Of a stretch of DNA of 64,000 nt, positions 11,743-23,559 are shown piece by piece (position 1 is the first letter of the stretch; every line of letters begins with the position of its first letter). The notes beneath the pieces were generated by a model that saw only the letters and a list, made by a program, of their open reading frames with translations, did no database searches and was not told the DNA's origin. Location: positions 32,654,001 to 32,718,000 of the forward strand of contig NC_134122.1 of the NCBI RefSeq assembly GCF_040939455.1, given 5' to 3'. The DNA is from Microcebus murinus (lineage: Eukaryota > Chordata > Mammalia > Primates > Cheirogaleidae). The position numbers were made by a program, and so were the translations under genes.

Positions 11743-12469
11743 GAACTTTTTCTCAGTCTTACTCTAGTCTGGCAGGAGACTCCCAGGATGACTTTAGGGA
11801 AACTAGAACTTGCCCTTCTTGCTCATCACACCCTACAAAGGCTCTGCTTTAAGATCAGGATAGTCCATGCGGCAACTAGTCCACCGGAGAACATCATGTC
11901 ATCCCTTTCTCAAGGGGACCATGGCAGCAGTTACTGTGTCATGGGATTACCCTAGAGGTCATCTCTGCGGCTTCCAGTCTGTCTCACCTTGACCCCAGCT
12001 GGGTTCCTCCTGGGTAGTTCAGTACATTTCAGTCCCTGTTCACTCTGTTTGAAGCTTAGTCGTGCTATTTTCAGTATTTTAACACTTCCTGAGATCCTAA
12101 AGCTCTGGGCTGGGCCTGTCAGGTTTTTGTTTAAGCACATGACTCAGCCCATGTGCAGACACCTGCTTTTCATTTGCAGACTCAGCTGTACAGAGCCCAG
12201 GTGGGAGAATCCCTGGTGGATGAGGTCAATGGATGCTGATGTGTCCATAGGGGACCCGGGGCAGCTGGTGTATCTTAACTTGAACCTAGGCCTATCCAAG
12301 ACTTGGGCAAATCCTTCCCCTGGAAAGACAGGATGCCCACTTACAGTTGGGGCGGCAGGCCCAAGACCTTACAATTGACCCTCCTTATCTCAAATCAGCG
12401 CGACATGAGACCCTTATCACTGTGCATGGCACCCTCTTCCGAGCCCTGTCCTAAAAACCTGGCTGGCTT
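11739..12469. other. No recognised feature
   Basis: Low repeat content. A 129-codon open frame (11989-12378, plus) has no recognisable domain. Confidence 0.4.
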
Positions 12470-12960
12470 CAGATCAACTGGCTAATTACTTGTGCTGTAA
12501 TGATCAACCTGCCTAATTTATCACTTCTTTGAACATTTAATTAGCCAGCAGTGCAAGACAATTAGGTTCTGAATTAGGATAAATTAAACTGCTAGCTTAG
12601 CAGCTCTAAGGACATGGAAACTATAACCAATTACATCTACAAAAAGATTTGACAGAACCGTCAAAGAGCAAGAGGCTGACATAAGCCAACAGCTGACTGT
12701 GCCAAATATTCTGGAGAATCTCACGGAGCCGAGTGTTTTCAGCTCAGAAGACAGAGAGGGATGTGCACAGCTTGAGAGAACAAAACCTCTGCGTGAAGCA
12801 AGGGCTTCGGGCTTGGGCCCCCGTTATAGGATGCTATAGGGGGGTAGTATCTGTGACAAGTGACCACATTATTAATTTTCATAGATCAGTTAGAACTGGA
12901 AATTTGCACATTAGCATTCCCAATGGCCATGTTTGAGATCATTGTTTTGCTAGCCCCCAA
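12470..12960. promoter_or_regulatory. Candidate conserved noncoding element
   Basis: Repeat-free stretch with repeated homeodomain-type cores: GGCTAATTACTTG at about 12479, TTTAATTAGCCAG at about 12536, ACAATTAGG and AACCAATTACATC. The later part has balanced composition and no repeat signature. Such clustering is common in developmental enhancers, but conservation cannot be tested from one sequence. Confidence 0.3.
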
Positions 12961-14399
12961 AATGCGGATGGGACCCTGACATAGATATATATGGTATATG
13001 CCTGTTCCAGGAAGGAATCTATTTCTCTTCTAACTATTTAAGCCTAGTTACTTCTTGAATTTTCACATCACCATGTTATCTGAGGATGAATACATTCTTA
13101 CAGATAAAGCAATATAGCAGAATACTTCCTTGTCACTTTAGCTTTAGAATGGGTTATAATTTTTTAAATTATTAATTTAGATTTTTACCCTTTCGAAAAA
13201 TGACTTTCGAAGGCTGTGTTTGAAAGTTATTCATGCTCCCTAGAAAGACACTGGACAGCAACTGGGCAGGGTGGTTAAAGTTTTGCTTTGATTGTGAGAT
13301 AATGTTGCTCTCGACCTGATGATCGATTGGTGTCTTGTGGGGCTTTCCTTCCAGACGGGGTGCTGAGAGCCGAAGATAAGAGGGAAGAGAAGATAGAAGA
13401 GCAGGAGACTTCTGGGCTATGTCCCTTCTTTCCTGGGGTTTTCCAAGAGTGGGGTTGGATCTGAGAGGCTCAGGGAATAAACTGCATCATAAACCGAGCT
13501 ATAGCTTCCTGTGATTCTGTTCCTTGCCTGTGATTTCACACCTTTAGTAAAGCCTTGTTCACATGTTTCAGGTTTGGCTCAGTTTCTCTGTGAGTTATCA
13601 ACAGAAAGATTGTGTGTGTGGTTGGACTTTGTATTCAAGGAAGTTCCTGCATGCCCACCTTCCATGCATACTGTCATGGTAATATACAATAAATTCATAA
13701 GCAAAATGAGAATTTCAACATAAAAAGAATTGCCAAGCTCCCATGGTTTGACTTGCCATCTCCCTTCCCTTAACAATCTTTTTTATTATACAGTACTTAT
13801 GTCTAGAACCCAGCCATGACCGACCACTGCAGACCCCACAGCCATACTGGGGCGTTGCAATCATTGGAACAAAGAAAGCAAATTCGTGCATGGATGACTG
13901 AAGGCAGCGTCCCACAGCTGCGAGCCAAGTAACACACCACGCAAGGGCATTGTCACTCTTCCAAACACCTAAGAAGAGGAACGAGGAGAGAAAGATGTTT
14001 TCAGCACGATCAAAGGACAATGATTTGATCACTTCAGGAACAGAAGTGGGTGGCGTGCTGTGAATGTTTGCGGGGAAGTGATAATCAAAGGCAGGAAGCT
14101 ACCCAGTTCGGGAAAAATCTTACAATCTTAGTTGAAAAACTGATTAGCAGGAGGCGGCTCACGTGAGTCAGGGATGAGTGGCCCACTTGGCTGTCCCCAA
14201 AATGCAGCTTTCCATACATTTCCAACTTTTAAGATTTCGTGTGTTTGGCTTGGTTTATGTCAAAGGAACCAGCAAGGTTCCTTCATGTTTCAGCAAGCCC
14301 CTTTCTGTTCTTCCTCTGTCACCAAGTGCGTTGGAAGGCAACTCCCATCCCAGACATGAACTCAACTGCATCAAAAGAGCTTCCTGAATTCTGATTGTA
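12961..14399. other. No recognised gene or repeat
   Basis: Unique-looking sequence. Open frames of 60-105 codons occur on both strands without known domains. Confidence 0.4.
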
Positions 14400-14880
14400 A
14401 AAGAGCATCTCGGTCACTTGAAATGTCTGTGAATTCAGGAGCAAACAGCACACTTATCTTTAGGAACTTTTGCAAGGAACACAGGTTCATACTCAAGCTC
14501 CGAAGGCAAATTACATAAACCCACCACATCATGTTAGAAGATGTTTGTAAGCATGCATCTCATTGACATATTTAGAGCAAATTAATATATTCTGCATCGT
14601 GTCTCCAAATCGCATCGTGTCGTTGCTTCATTAAAAATGCTCCAATTAGGGAAAGAAAGAAGTTACCGCAGGACAGCTCGCTGTACGTATTAGCCTGATG
14701 CTTTCAAATTAGAGACCAAGTCGCAGGTCCCTGTTACCATGAGAACCATAGCATTTCTCCAGCTGTTAAAATTATTAACTCAAAGAACATGCATCTTCTT
14801 AAACTCTGCCTGTTATTTATCTACTCTCCTATGGGCTTGCCTGTGCCTAGAGTGAACTCTATTAATCACCAGCCAAAGGA
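14400..14880. promoter_or_regulatory. Candidate conserved noncoding element
   Basis: Repeat-free sequence with GCAAATTAATATATTCTGCA, CTCCAATTAGGGAAAG, CTTTCAAATTAGAG, CAGCTGTTAAAATTATTAAC and TATTAATCACC. Duplicated GCATCGTGTC words occur at about 14595 and 14613. AT-rich homeodomain-like words with embedded CpGs suggest regulatory constraint, as inference only. Confidence 0.3.
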
Positions 14881-15284
14881 AGGACGGCGGCTGGGAGAGA
14901 GAGAGCAGCCGTGCCTTTCTTCCTGTCGGGAGAGGCAAACAACTGCAATTCATTTTCCCCATTTGGCTCCGTCTCTCCTGGAGGGTAGAGAAGAGGAAGG
15001 ACTGAGAAGCCTGGAGTGACGACAGCCTGGAGGGGCCCGAGATGATGCGCAGAGATGAATGAGACTAGCTGTCAGTGGCATTCAAGGCCTCTCTGCTGCT
15101 GCAGGCAGAGGGGACTTGCATAGCCAGGTGATGGGGCCCTAAGCCCCAACTCCTTGTCTACATACAAGGACTAGGAATAGCAAGCTAGGATAGGCATATA
15201 TACTTATACTGCAAGAGCCTTTATGCTTTTTAATCTACTGTGAAAGTGTTTTGCTTTCAGAGTCATTAGCTATCTTAATCTACA
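14881..15284. other. No recognised feature
   Basis: Purine-rich at 14877-14935, otherwise unique-looking. Confidence 0.4.
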
Positions 15285-15392
15285 GTGTAAGTTTGTGCTA
15301 GCCCCATTTTGCAGAGAAATAAACCGAGGCTTAGAGAAATTGACTTGCTCAAGGAGCCAAGCCTGCAGGTGGAGAAACGGGATCTCAAAGCG
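15285..15392 (-). repeat. MIR SINE, reverse
   Basis: CCCCATTTTGCAGAGAAATA followed by GAGGCTTAGAGAAATTGACT is the reverse MIR core. Confidence 0.75.
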
Positions 15393-15424
15393 AGGTAGTC
15401 TGTTTTAAAACCCTATATTCCCCG

Positions 15425-16060
15425 CATAAAAACCTATACGTGGATGTTTCTAGCAGCTTTATTCATAAATGCTAAAACATGGAAACATCAAAGATGTCCT
15501 TCAGTGTAGGTAAATGGGTAAATAAATTGTGATACATCCAGATAATGAAATGTTATTCAGCGCTAAAAGAAAACGAACTCTCAAGCCGCGAAAAGACATG
15601 GAGGGAACTGAAATGCATATTACTCAATGAAAGAAGGCAATCTGAAAAGGCTGCACACTGTTCTATTCCAAGCATATGGCATTCTGGAACAGACAAAACT
15701 ATGGAGACAATAGGAAGATCGATAGTTGCTAGGGGTGAGGGGAAGGGAAGGATGACTAGGTGGAACACAGAGAATTTTGAGGGTAGTGAAAATACCCTGT
15801 ATTATGCTATACTGGGGTGCATTTGGCCAAACCCGCACAATGAACAGCACTAAGCATGAACCCTTGCATAGACCATGGGCTTTGGGTGATAGTGGTGCGT
15901 CAGTGTAAGTTCCTCGATTATGACAAATGTATCGCTCTGTTGAAAGCAGAGGAGGCTGTGCTTATGGAGGACCAGGGGATATGTAAGAAATCCCTACACC
16001 TTCTGTTCAATTTTGCCATGAACCTAAAACAGTCAAAAAAAAAGCATAGTCTTTAAAAAT
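15425..16060 (+). mobile_element. Old L1 (L1M-type) 3' end
   Basis: Follows L1 ORF2 end and 3' UTR order: TCTAGCAGCTTTATTCATAA, AAGATGTCCTTCAGTGTAGG, TTGTGATACATCCAGATAAT, then ATAGTTGCTAGGGGTGAGGG, ending in the A-rich GTCAAAAAAAAAGC. A 102-codon frame here (15545-15853) is ORF2/3'UTR residue, not a host gene. Confidence 0.8.
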
Positions 16061-16097
16061 AAATCTCATGCTCTCTGTTACCACATAGCAGAAGAAC

Positions 16098-16645
16098 CAA
16101 GGCCAGGGTTGGGGAACCTTTTCATGTTGGGAGGCTGCATTCATTTAGCTATGATCAAATAAGGACCACATTCAAGAAGCTTCAATTAGATATACTTAAA
16201 TATGTACACGATTTTGTAAAAATCTCACTACTATGTTCCTAATAATTTCAAAAAATGAAAACTATGTGTTAATTTTAAAGTGAACTAACCTTTTAATGCC
16301 TTTGTTGAGTCTGCTTTTTGTTGGAAAGCATTTGGATAGCTGGTTGCAGAACGGAGGTCGTGTGCCAGTGGCGCGGGGGAAATTGCAACTAAACATGAGC
16401 ATAGCAGCTGTCAGGTTAGCCCTTATGGCTGGCTAATGTTCCAATTGTGCTGGTCAATCCGGGAGGATTATTTCATTGAAACTTATTTTATTCTTTGGTG
16501 TCTTAAATATGTTCATTTAAAAAACAAAATAAAAATATAAAAGATGAATCAAATATATTAATAAAAATAAACGATTTTTTTCTGTAAAATTTGGATTCAG
16601 TCAAAAGGCTACATAACAGCATGTACTTCTCATAGTAGACTCATT
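16098..16645 (+). mobile_element. hAT-like DNA transposon, right end missing
   Basis: Begins CAGGGTTGGGGAACCTTTTC, a hAT-type terminal repeat. Then come GCTGCATTCATTTAGC and AATAAGGACCACATTCAAGA, typical of the internal text of such elements, and late GGATTCAGTCAAAAGGCTAC. The matching right terminal repeat is not found before the L1 at 16674, so it may be truncated. Family not identified. Confidence 0.5.
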
Positions 16646-16673
16646 GTTCTACATAATTTTTTAATTAATAATG

Positions 16674-17452
16674 TCCAGCAAGCATATAAAAAAGTGCTCA
16701 ATGTTTCTAATCATTAGGGAAATGCAGATCAAAACCACAATGAGATATCACCTAACTCCAGTGAGAATGGCCTTTATGAAAAAAATCCCAAAACAACAAA
16801 TGCTGGCGTCGATGTGGAGAGATTGGAACACTCTTACACCCCTAGTAGGACTGCAAATTAGTACAACCCCTGTGGAAAGTAATTTGGAGATATCTCAAAG
16901 AGCTACAAATAGAAATACCATTTGAGCCAGCAATCCCACTGCTAGGCATCTACCCAAAGGAAAAAAAGACATTCTGTAATAAACAGATCTGCATTAGAAT
17001 GTTTATAGCAGCACAATTCACAATTGCAAAGATGTAGAAACAACCCAAGTGCCCATCGATACATGAGTGGATTAATAAAATCTGGTATATGTATACCGTG
17101 GATACTACTCAACTACAAAAAACAATGGGGAACTAGCACTTCTTATATTATCTTGGATAGAGCTTGAGCTCATCTTTTGAAGTGAGGTATCACAAGAACG
17201 GAAAAACAAACACCACGTGTACTTGCCATCAAATTGGTACTAACTGATCAATACTAAGGTGCTCACACGGTAGTAATAACACTCATCGGGTGCCAGGCGG
17301 GGATCGTGGGGGTGGGTAAAGTCACAAGTAATGGATGCGGAGAGCACCGTATGGGGGAAGGGCACACTTGTAGCCCTGGTGTGGGTGAGGCCAAGGCATT
17401 ATATGTAATCAACATGTTTGTACCCCTATAATAGTCTGAAATTTAAAAAAAA
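16674..17452 (+). mobile_element. Strepsirrhine-type L1, 5'-truncated
   Basis: The left part encodes the last portion of ORF2, including the residues [13 protein letters not shown] within the frame at 16671-16925, followed by frame breaks. The 3' UTR has GGGCACACTTGTAGCCCTGG, GGCATTATATGTAATCAACA and TTTGTACCCCTATAATAGTC, a form I associate with lemur L1s. The flanks TTAATTAATAATG (16661-16673) and TTAATTAAAATG (17453-17464) look like a target duplication. Younger than the other L1 pieces here, but dead. Confidence 0.85.
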
Positions 17453-17464
17453 TTAATTAAAATG

Positions 17465-17980
17465 TAGCATATGTATACAGAACGGCATATGTCATGTACA
17501 TAGAGTGTGATGTGGTTTTACAAAGTGAACACACCATGCTGCTGGATCAAAATAGAGTCTAATCAGTATCCTAGAAGCCCCTGTTGTACCTTTTCTGTCA
17601 CTATATCTGCCCTGATTTCTAATACACCATTTACTAGTGTCACCTGTTTTTGAGCTTTACGTAACTGGAACCTTCCCTTCAGCCTTCCTTGCGCCTAGCA
17701 TTATGCTTGTCAGATGCATCCATCTGTGTGTGTTTGTAGTTTGTTCATTCTCTTTGCTGCACAGTATTCCCAAGAATGCAGAAACCACAAGGTGTTGTCT
17801 TCTTCTACTGTTGCTGTGCGTTGTTTGGGTGGTTTCTGGTTTGAGGCTGTTGTGAATCAGCTGATGCAAATACTCTCCTGCGTGTTTTTGTGCCCATATT
17901 TCTTTGGGGTATAAACAAACCCAGGAGTGGAATTACTGCATTGTGGAGATGTTTATGTCCAGTTTTAGTAGTTCAGAGTG
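17465..17980 (-). mobile_element. Old L1 (L1M-type), reverse
   Basis: Reads as reverse ORF2 end: CTTTGCTGCACAGTATTCCC, TTGTTTGGGTGGTTTCTGGT, TTGGGGTATAAACAAACCCA and GGAGTGGAATTACTGCATTG. The 5' part of the block (17465-17640) is 3' UTR-like. Confidence 0.75.
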
Positions 17981-18409
17981 ATCCGAGCACTTTGGGAAAT
18001 CCTAGCTCTATAAGCTGGGAAGCGGAACACAGGCTGGGGCTGTTTTGGCGGCTCAGGAGGGAATAGGGAAGGGACCGTCATCATTGAGGCAGAGGTGTCA
18101 TGATGCAGGGTAACGTTAGAGGCCTTGGCGTGGGAAAACAGCGGTTACATAGGCACCAGGACATACAGACAGGCCTCACCCCCAGGGCTGGGTGTAGTGA
18201 CTGCTTCACCCTGAAGTTCTCGTTCTCCACCTGCCCACACCATCCAGAGAGTGGACGCTCTCCCTGGTGGGGTCCCTGGTCCCCTGAGCCCTTCCGTTAG
18301 CAGTCTGAGCATAGTAGGGCTCAGGAGAGAAAGTTCAAATGACACAGGAAGTTCAGTGACAAGCGCCCAGGCACTGACTCCCAGCAGGCAGACACACTCC
18401 CAAGCCCAC
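17981..18409. other. No recognised feature
   Basis: Unique-looking, moderately GC-rich. Confidence 0.4.
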
Positions 18410-18648
18410 TGTGATGGTTCCTTCTCTGTGCCAATTTGACCGGGTCACGGGATGCCCAGATATTTAATGAAACATTTTTTCTGGGTGTGTCTGTGAGGGT
18501 GTTTCGGGAAGAGATTAGCACATAATCTCTTCTCTGGGTCTCCGGTATGAAGACAGCAGATCCTGGGACTTCTCTCAGTTTCCATAACTGTATAAGCCGA
18601 TTCCATATATGTGTGTACACATTATATACATACATGTATATGTACATA
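18410..18648 (+). mobile_element. LTR-like repeat (MaLR type), internally deleted
   Basis: Starts TGTGATGGTTCCTTCTCTGT, with GGGATGCCCAGATATTTAAT, CTGGGTGTGTCTGTGAGGGT and GCAGATCCTGGGACTTCTCT. It ends in the TA/CA-rich tail usual for this family. The middle of the consensus is missing. A reverse member of the same family lies at 44966-45502. Family name not asserted. Confidence 0.65.
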
Positions 18649-19474
18649 CATGACTAATATGCCCACCAAGCCTGAGCTTATTGCAGGCAAGTTCCTAGAG
18701 TGATCGCTCCCAAGAGGAATTTCAAGTTCGACCCCTGAACTTGAGAGAGATGAGCTAGAATAGTCTTCCCAGCCTGTGGGTCACAGACCACTGGGACCGG
18801 GGCTAGTGGGTGAGACTGTGCTCAGCGTTACAGCAAGCGGTCCAAATGGCTCTCTCCATCGTGAGGCCAAGCACTGCCGGGAAACCAAGCTAGTAAAATA
18901 CAGGATTGTGCGTGGCATTCAACAAATGTGTAGTAAGACCACATTCTTCAAATGTGTTACTGGATTTGTTTTTACAATGTTATGCCATTACACAATTCTC
19001 AATCACATATGTTATCATGTGAAGATCCAACACTTTCTTATTTTGTTTTGTTCCTTTAAAGAGACGTCTTTAAACCAGATGAGAGGAAAGAGAGATGACA
19101 GGACTGCGACGCCATTGCGCTCACGCTGAAATGCCATTTAGCCGTCGTGCAGGCTGCCAGATAAAACTATGTGGTACTAGTGGGATGAATTGAAAATTGT
19201 CATTTCGTCAAACTTAGTGACAACATTATCTGTAGATCTTAGAAAAATCAGCTCAGCAAAATCCCTGGTTGGTACTGATCCTCTCAGATAGATTGAAACC
19301 TTTCCAGGCTACTCCTCGGGCTCATCAATCCAGGGCAGTTGTCATGGTGAGCGGCTGAGCAGACGGCTTCCATTTAATTATCCTCAGCCCTCTCGATATT
19401 GGAGGCACTTGGGGACAGCCGGCTGCGCTGGCCCCATATCCCCGGCTAAAATAGTTATTGCTCCCTCTCCACCT
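18649..19474. other. No recognised feature
   Basis: A GCCTGTGGGTCACAGACC segment at about 18771 recalls hAT ends, but no partner end was found. Includes an unremarkable 117-codon frame. Confidence 0.35.
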
Positions 19475-19605
19475 CGCCTTCACCTGGGGACATTCATGCC
19501 CTGCTTTATTCAGTCAAGAAGTACCAAGTGCTGTGGTGTGCCGGGCACAGTGCTCGTGCCAAGGGTGCCATTGTGTAAATGTCAGGTGAGCCTCTGATTC
19601 ACTCG
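19475..19605 (-). repeat. L2/MIR-type fragment, reverse
   Basis: CAAGAAGTACCAAGTGCTGT and GTGCCGGGCACAGTGCTCGT resemble the reverse L2 end. Confidence 0.45.
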
Positions 19606-20084
19606 CTTTGGGCTGGCCGAAGACGACCCCAGCAATCGCAGAGGCGGCGAGTCTGTGCTGTGCCCGCCGAGAGGGGGCGCTCGAGCTTGGGAGGCACCTC
19701 TGGGTGTCGGCCCAGTGGCTGGGAGCTGGGCGTTGGGTCCTAAATGGTCAATACTCAGTCACAGGTCTTGACTGAGGAAGGAAATCCGGTTCTAGTTCCT
19801 TCCAAAGCCCTGAACATAAAATGGGGTGGGGGGACAATCTAGGGACAGCCAGCAGAAGGAGGGGAAGCTGGTGATGAGGAATGGAGTGTCGAAAGGAAGG
19901 AAATGCAAAAGGCTCCTTGAGGAAGGAAGGAGGGTCCTGGCAGTCCCTTGGGCAGCACTGTGGTGTCTGCAGCTCCCATCCCTCTGACGGCAAGGCTGTG
20001 ACATGTCAGAGTACAAGCCAGTCCCACAGAAGCAGCGTCAGCAGGGAGACCACCCAGAGGATGACATCATGTCCATCCATCCGC
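19606..20084. other. No recognised feature; GC-rich with CpGs
   Basis: Contains GCAGAGGCGGCGAGTCTGTG and GAGAGGGGGCGCTCGAG. The CpG clustering (19615-19690) is short of an obvious CpG island. Confidence 0.35.
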
Positions 20085-20465
20085 CATTCGTCCATATGTT
20101 CCTTTGGCAAATGTTTGCCGAGTGTCTGCCATGCGCCTGTCTTGTCAGGGACACACACGTTACGCAAATAATGGCACAAATGCCCCAAGCTTTTCAGACA
20201 ACGTCATAAGCGTGCACCATGCTGTACAGGCAACGTCCATGATCAGAGTGTCACAGAAGGCTTCCCTGGGGCAGGGACACTCAGCTGAGATCTGAAGGGT
20301 GAGGAGGAACCAGTGAGAAGAGGCAGGATGGGGGCAAATTTTCAGGCAGAGGAAGGAGCCTGGATGAGGACGTCACAGAGAGACGAATGCACCCTGGGCA
20401 AAGTGGACGCCTGCCCCATCACGGAGGGCCCCTGGGACTTGATCCTAAGAAGGCCTGGCTGCGGA
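20085..20465 (-). repeat. L2 LINE fragment, reverse
   Basis: Reverse-L2 order: TTTGGCAAATGTTTGCCGAG, TGTCTGCCATGCGCC, then GAAGGCTTCCCTGGGG, GCTGAGATCTGAAGGGTGAG and AGGCAGAGGAAGGAGCC. Confidence 0.65.
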
Positions 20466-21784
20466 TGCTGCGGGGAGAAGGAGGAAGAGAGGCAGGTGGA
20501 AAGTGACCTGCAGATGAAGACAGCAGCCCCGGCCACAGCCCTCCTCAGTGGCTTGGCCCTGGGTGGCCCCAGAGAAGATCTAGAGAGGTGGTCATCTCTG
20601 TCCAGTGTCAGGGCTCCCAGCTCTTCTGCCACATGGGCATGCGACAATACGAACTTTCACTGCATGTGACAATGTGTGCTTGGCAGAGGGAGAAGGAGCT
20701 GGCTCCAAACCACAGGGGACACCCTTGCACATCTTCACAACACACAGAAGGCTAACAGGTCCCACCAAGCGGCAGAGGGTTTCACCTTGTGTGCAGGGAG
20801 ACTTCTTGAATAGGGGACTTATCGGGCAATCACCTCAAAACCAGGACAAGAAGGACCCAGAAGGAAGCAGAACTGTTGTTGTTTGAACACTTAGAGAACC
20901 AGCCCTGCAGTGGAGGCTGGGGAAGTTTCTGCTGCTACTGGGCTTTGCATACTGGGCTTTGCATCAACACCTGCTTTCTAGGTTGATAAGGAAGAGAGAG
21001 AGAAAAACAAAACAAAACAACACAAAACAAACCTTTTAGCATTCCTCCCTCTGCAGGGTTGAGGAAGCTCTGGAATGTCTTTAAAGGGAACTGGTTTGAG
21101 CTATAAGAACAGGAAAAAAATGGGAAGGAAGAGAAGGGAGAGGCTATATTTTTTTGGTATATCTCATTTCAATTTCCCCTGCTCCAGAATGTTAAAAGAT
21201 AGGATTTAGAAAGCAAAGAATCATGTCCCCCAATTTTACATTTAACATGTTACTTCCCAACTAACTGGCATTTGTAGACAAATTCTAACCCTTGATTAGA
21301 GTCTCTGTGACTGCATGTTGACCCTGTGGGCTGGGACAGGACACCCCTTCCTGTCCCTCCTGGGCGTGCTTCATGTGCGTATGGAGAACTGGCCTCTTCC
21401 ATCCTCCTGTTTGCATTTCCCCCTCGCTGGCTCTGGCTCCAAGCTCGCATCCTGCCGAGGCATTTTTCCTCCTCCCAGTGCTACGTGGAGGCTGGCCTGG
21501 CACTGTCACCCTGGCGCATCACCACCGGTGCCCCAACCCCAGGGCCATTCCTCTGGGTGCCTCCACTGTGAGGGTGGCAGCCAACGTATCTCCACCAACA
21601 ATCTCCATGTCTGTAGCGATTATGCAAAACTGGCCTTGCTGCTGCTTTTGTTTTACAATCTCCAATTACAGACCCTGAGGTGCAAGGCGAGGAACAGGCA
21701 CTGTGCTGTCCTTGGAACTGCTCCGTCCCTAAGCTGTGGCCGTTCCTGAGCCAAACGTGCCCCTCCCCAGTCTCTGCGGGTCTC
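20466..21784. other. No recognised gene or repeat; GC-rich
   Basis: Several overlapping frames of 80-144 codons (for example 21315-21749) occur on both strands, as expected in GC-rich noncoding DNA. An AAAAC simple run is at about 21003-21032. Confidence 0.35.
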
Positions 21785-22125
21785 CCCCTGTAGACCGCAC
21801 GTCTATGCCCACCCCCAGATTCACATACTGGAACCCTAATCCCCATGGGGATGGTATTTGGAGACGAGGTCTTTGGGAGGTGATGAGGTCAGGAGGGTGG
21901 AGCCCCCGTAGGGGGATTCTGAGAAGCCCTTGTAAGTAAGAAGAGACAGGAGAGAGCTCGCTTCCCGCCTGTCTGTCTCCACCGTGTGAGGACACCGGGA
22001 AGGGGAACCCAACCATGCTGGCACCTTGGTCTTGGGTTTCCAGCCTCCTGAACCGTGGGAAATAATTAATTGTCTGTGGTTTAAGCCACCGGGTCTGTGA
22101 TGTTCTTGCCATAGCAGCCCCTGCT
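21785..22125 (+). mobile_element. MaLR-type LTR, 5' end diverged
   Basis: AACCCTAATCCCCATGGGGA, ATTTGGAGACGAGGTCTTTG, GGGAGGTGATGAGGTCAGGA and GGTTTAAGCCACCGGGTCTG follow the MLT1/MST consensus. The reverse-strand 183-codon frame (21729-22280), the longest in the window, lies over it and is spurious. Confidence 0.8.
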
Positions 22126-22327
22126 GATGAGAACACCCACAGCAATCCAAATCTCCAGACAAGCAGAAGTGAAGGCAGACTTGGATGGGGACGTGAGTCG
22201 CTGGGGAAATGTCTCTGAAGGACAGAGGGAGGGGGGCGGGGGCTGGTGGGGACAGCCTGGCCAGGAAAGCCCTGGGCCATGGCGGCCCCGAGAGGTCCTG
22301 GCTCAGCCGATGTGAGTCCTTGAATTA

Positions 22328-22830
22328 ACTATCGTCTACTGCCTTATAAATCACCCCCAAAATGGAATGGCTTAAGACGACAACAAAATTTTACTAGTTC
22401 ATGGTGTCTGCGGATCGGGGGTTGAGGAGCAGCAGAGCTGGGTGGCCTGTCATGAGGCTGCAGTCACAGAATTCGCTGCTGTGCTTCCAAGGCCCGATTT
22501 GGGTGGGAGAGTGGTCTTCCAAGGTGGCTCAGGCAACCGGCGGGAGAATTGATGCTGGCCGTTGGCGGGAGGCCCCTCCCCTGCCATATGGATGCCTCTG
22601 AGTGTCCTTGAGACGCTGCAGCTGGCGCCCCCAGAGCGGGTGACCCAAGAGTGTACGGAGGTGGAAGCTCTGATGTTTTGTATGATCTGGCTTCAAAGTC
22701 ACACACCGCCGTTCTGCGGACCGCTGCTGCTTACATGGGTCAGCCCGTCTTGGGAGGGGTCTGCACAAGGTGTGAATATCGGAGGCCAAGATCGCCGGGG
22801 CTACCAGAAACAATTTCCGGTTAGAGGAGC
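22328..22830 (-). mobile_element. MaLR-type LTR, reverse
   Basis: CTGCCTTATAAATCACCCCC, AAAATGGAATGGCTTAAGAC, TTGATGCTGGCCGTTGGCGG and GGCTTCAAAGTCACACACCG match the reverse of an old MLT1-type LTR. A relative lies at 59163-59668. Confidence 0.6.
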
Positions 22831-23559
22831 CCTGCGGTGGGCGGACACAGCCTGGCTTCGGTGCCCTTGCTCTGCGTAGCCACTGGATGGGAGACGTGGG
22901 CGGGAGACGTGGCCCCCACATCATGGGTGATGTCATGCAGGTTATACGGGATGGAGACCGGAGCCGTTCACCACCACGGCTTCCTTCACATCAATAAACC
23001 CTGAGAATGTCCGTTTTACCATCCCCCAACTTTCCAAGCTTCCCTGGGTCCTAGGATCAGTGCCTCTGCGTGCCAAGCTGGGAAACTGTCACATGAAGAA
23101 GACAAGGCAACCGAAGCAGCGACTGAGAGGGACAATAAGACCCAGGGGCTCCCACAGACGACAGAAGCAGGACTAAAGTGAAGCCTTTTAAATTCCGAGC
23201 CCAGTGCTCTTTGCGCCGTGCCGTGGCATCCTCATAAACCCAGCTGTCTGTGTGAGGGACCGGCTTGCAAGAACAACCCAGGATGCTAAATATGCCATTG
23301 TCTGTGATGCACATTCCTATTTTTACTGTTGTGGCTGCAACAGATTTGGCAACAGATTTGGCTTCCTAATTGTGTTTTGTTTAGGCTAATGTAAAAATTA
23401 ATTTCCACTCCCCGGACAGCCATCAACTACTGGTAAGAGGAGATAACTCAAGAGGGTGAGCGGTCGACTCATCGGGTACCGGTCGCTATCTACAGCGGGG
23501 ACAAGACCCTGTCGGGTGCTGCATACGCATTCTGTGTCGTATCTTTGCAAGGTGCCTTC
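22831..23559. other. No recognised feature
   Basis: Contains an internal near-tandem repeat CAGATTTGGC at about 23340-23362 and otherwise unique-looking sequence. Confidence 0.35.

Noticed and set aside
11499..11955. Cys/Val-rich frames over 11.65-11.74 kb.
   Set aside because: Produced by a (TG)n microsatellite.
15545..15853. 102-codon frame near 15.6 kb as a possible gene.
   Set aside because: It is L1 ORF2/3' UTR residue.
18768..18850. Possible hAT or SPIN-like end (GCCTGTGGGTCACAGACC).
   Set aside because: No second inverted end and no target duplication found nearby.
21729..22280. Longest open frame in the window (183 codons, reverse strand).
   Set aside because: It overlies a MaLR-type LTR on the opposite strand in GC-rich DNA, and shows no known domain.
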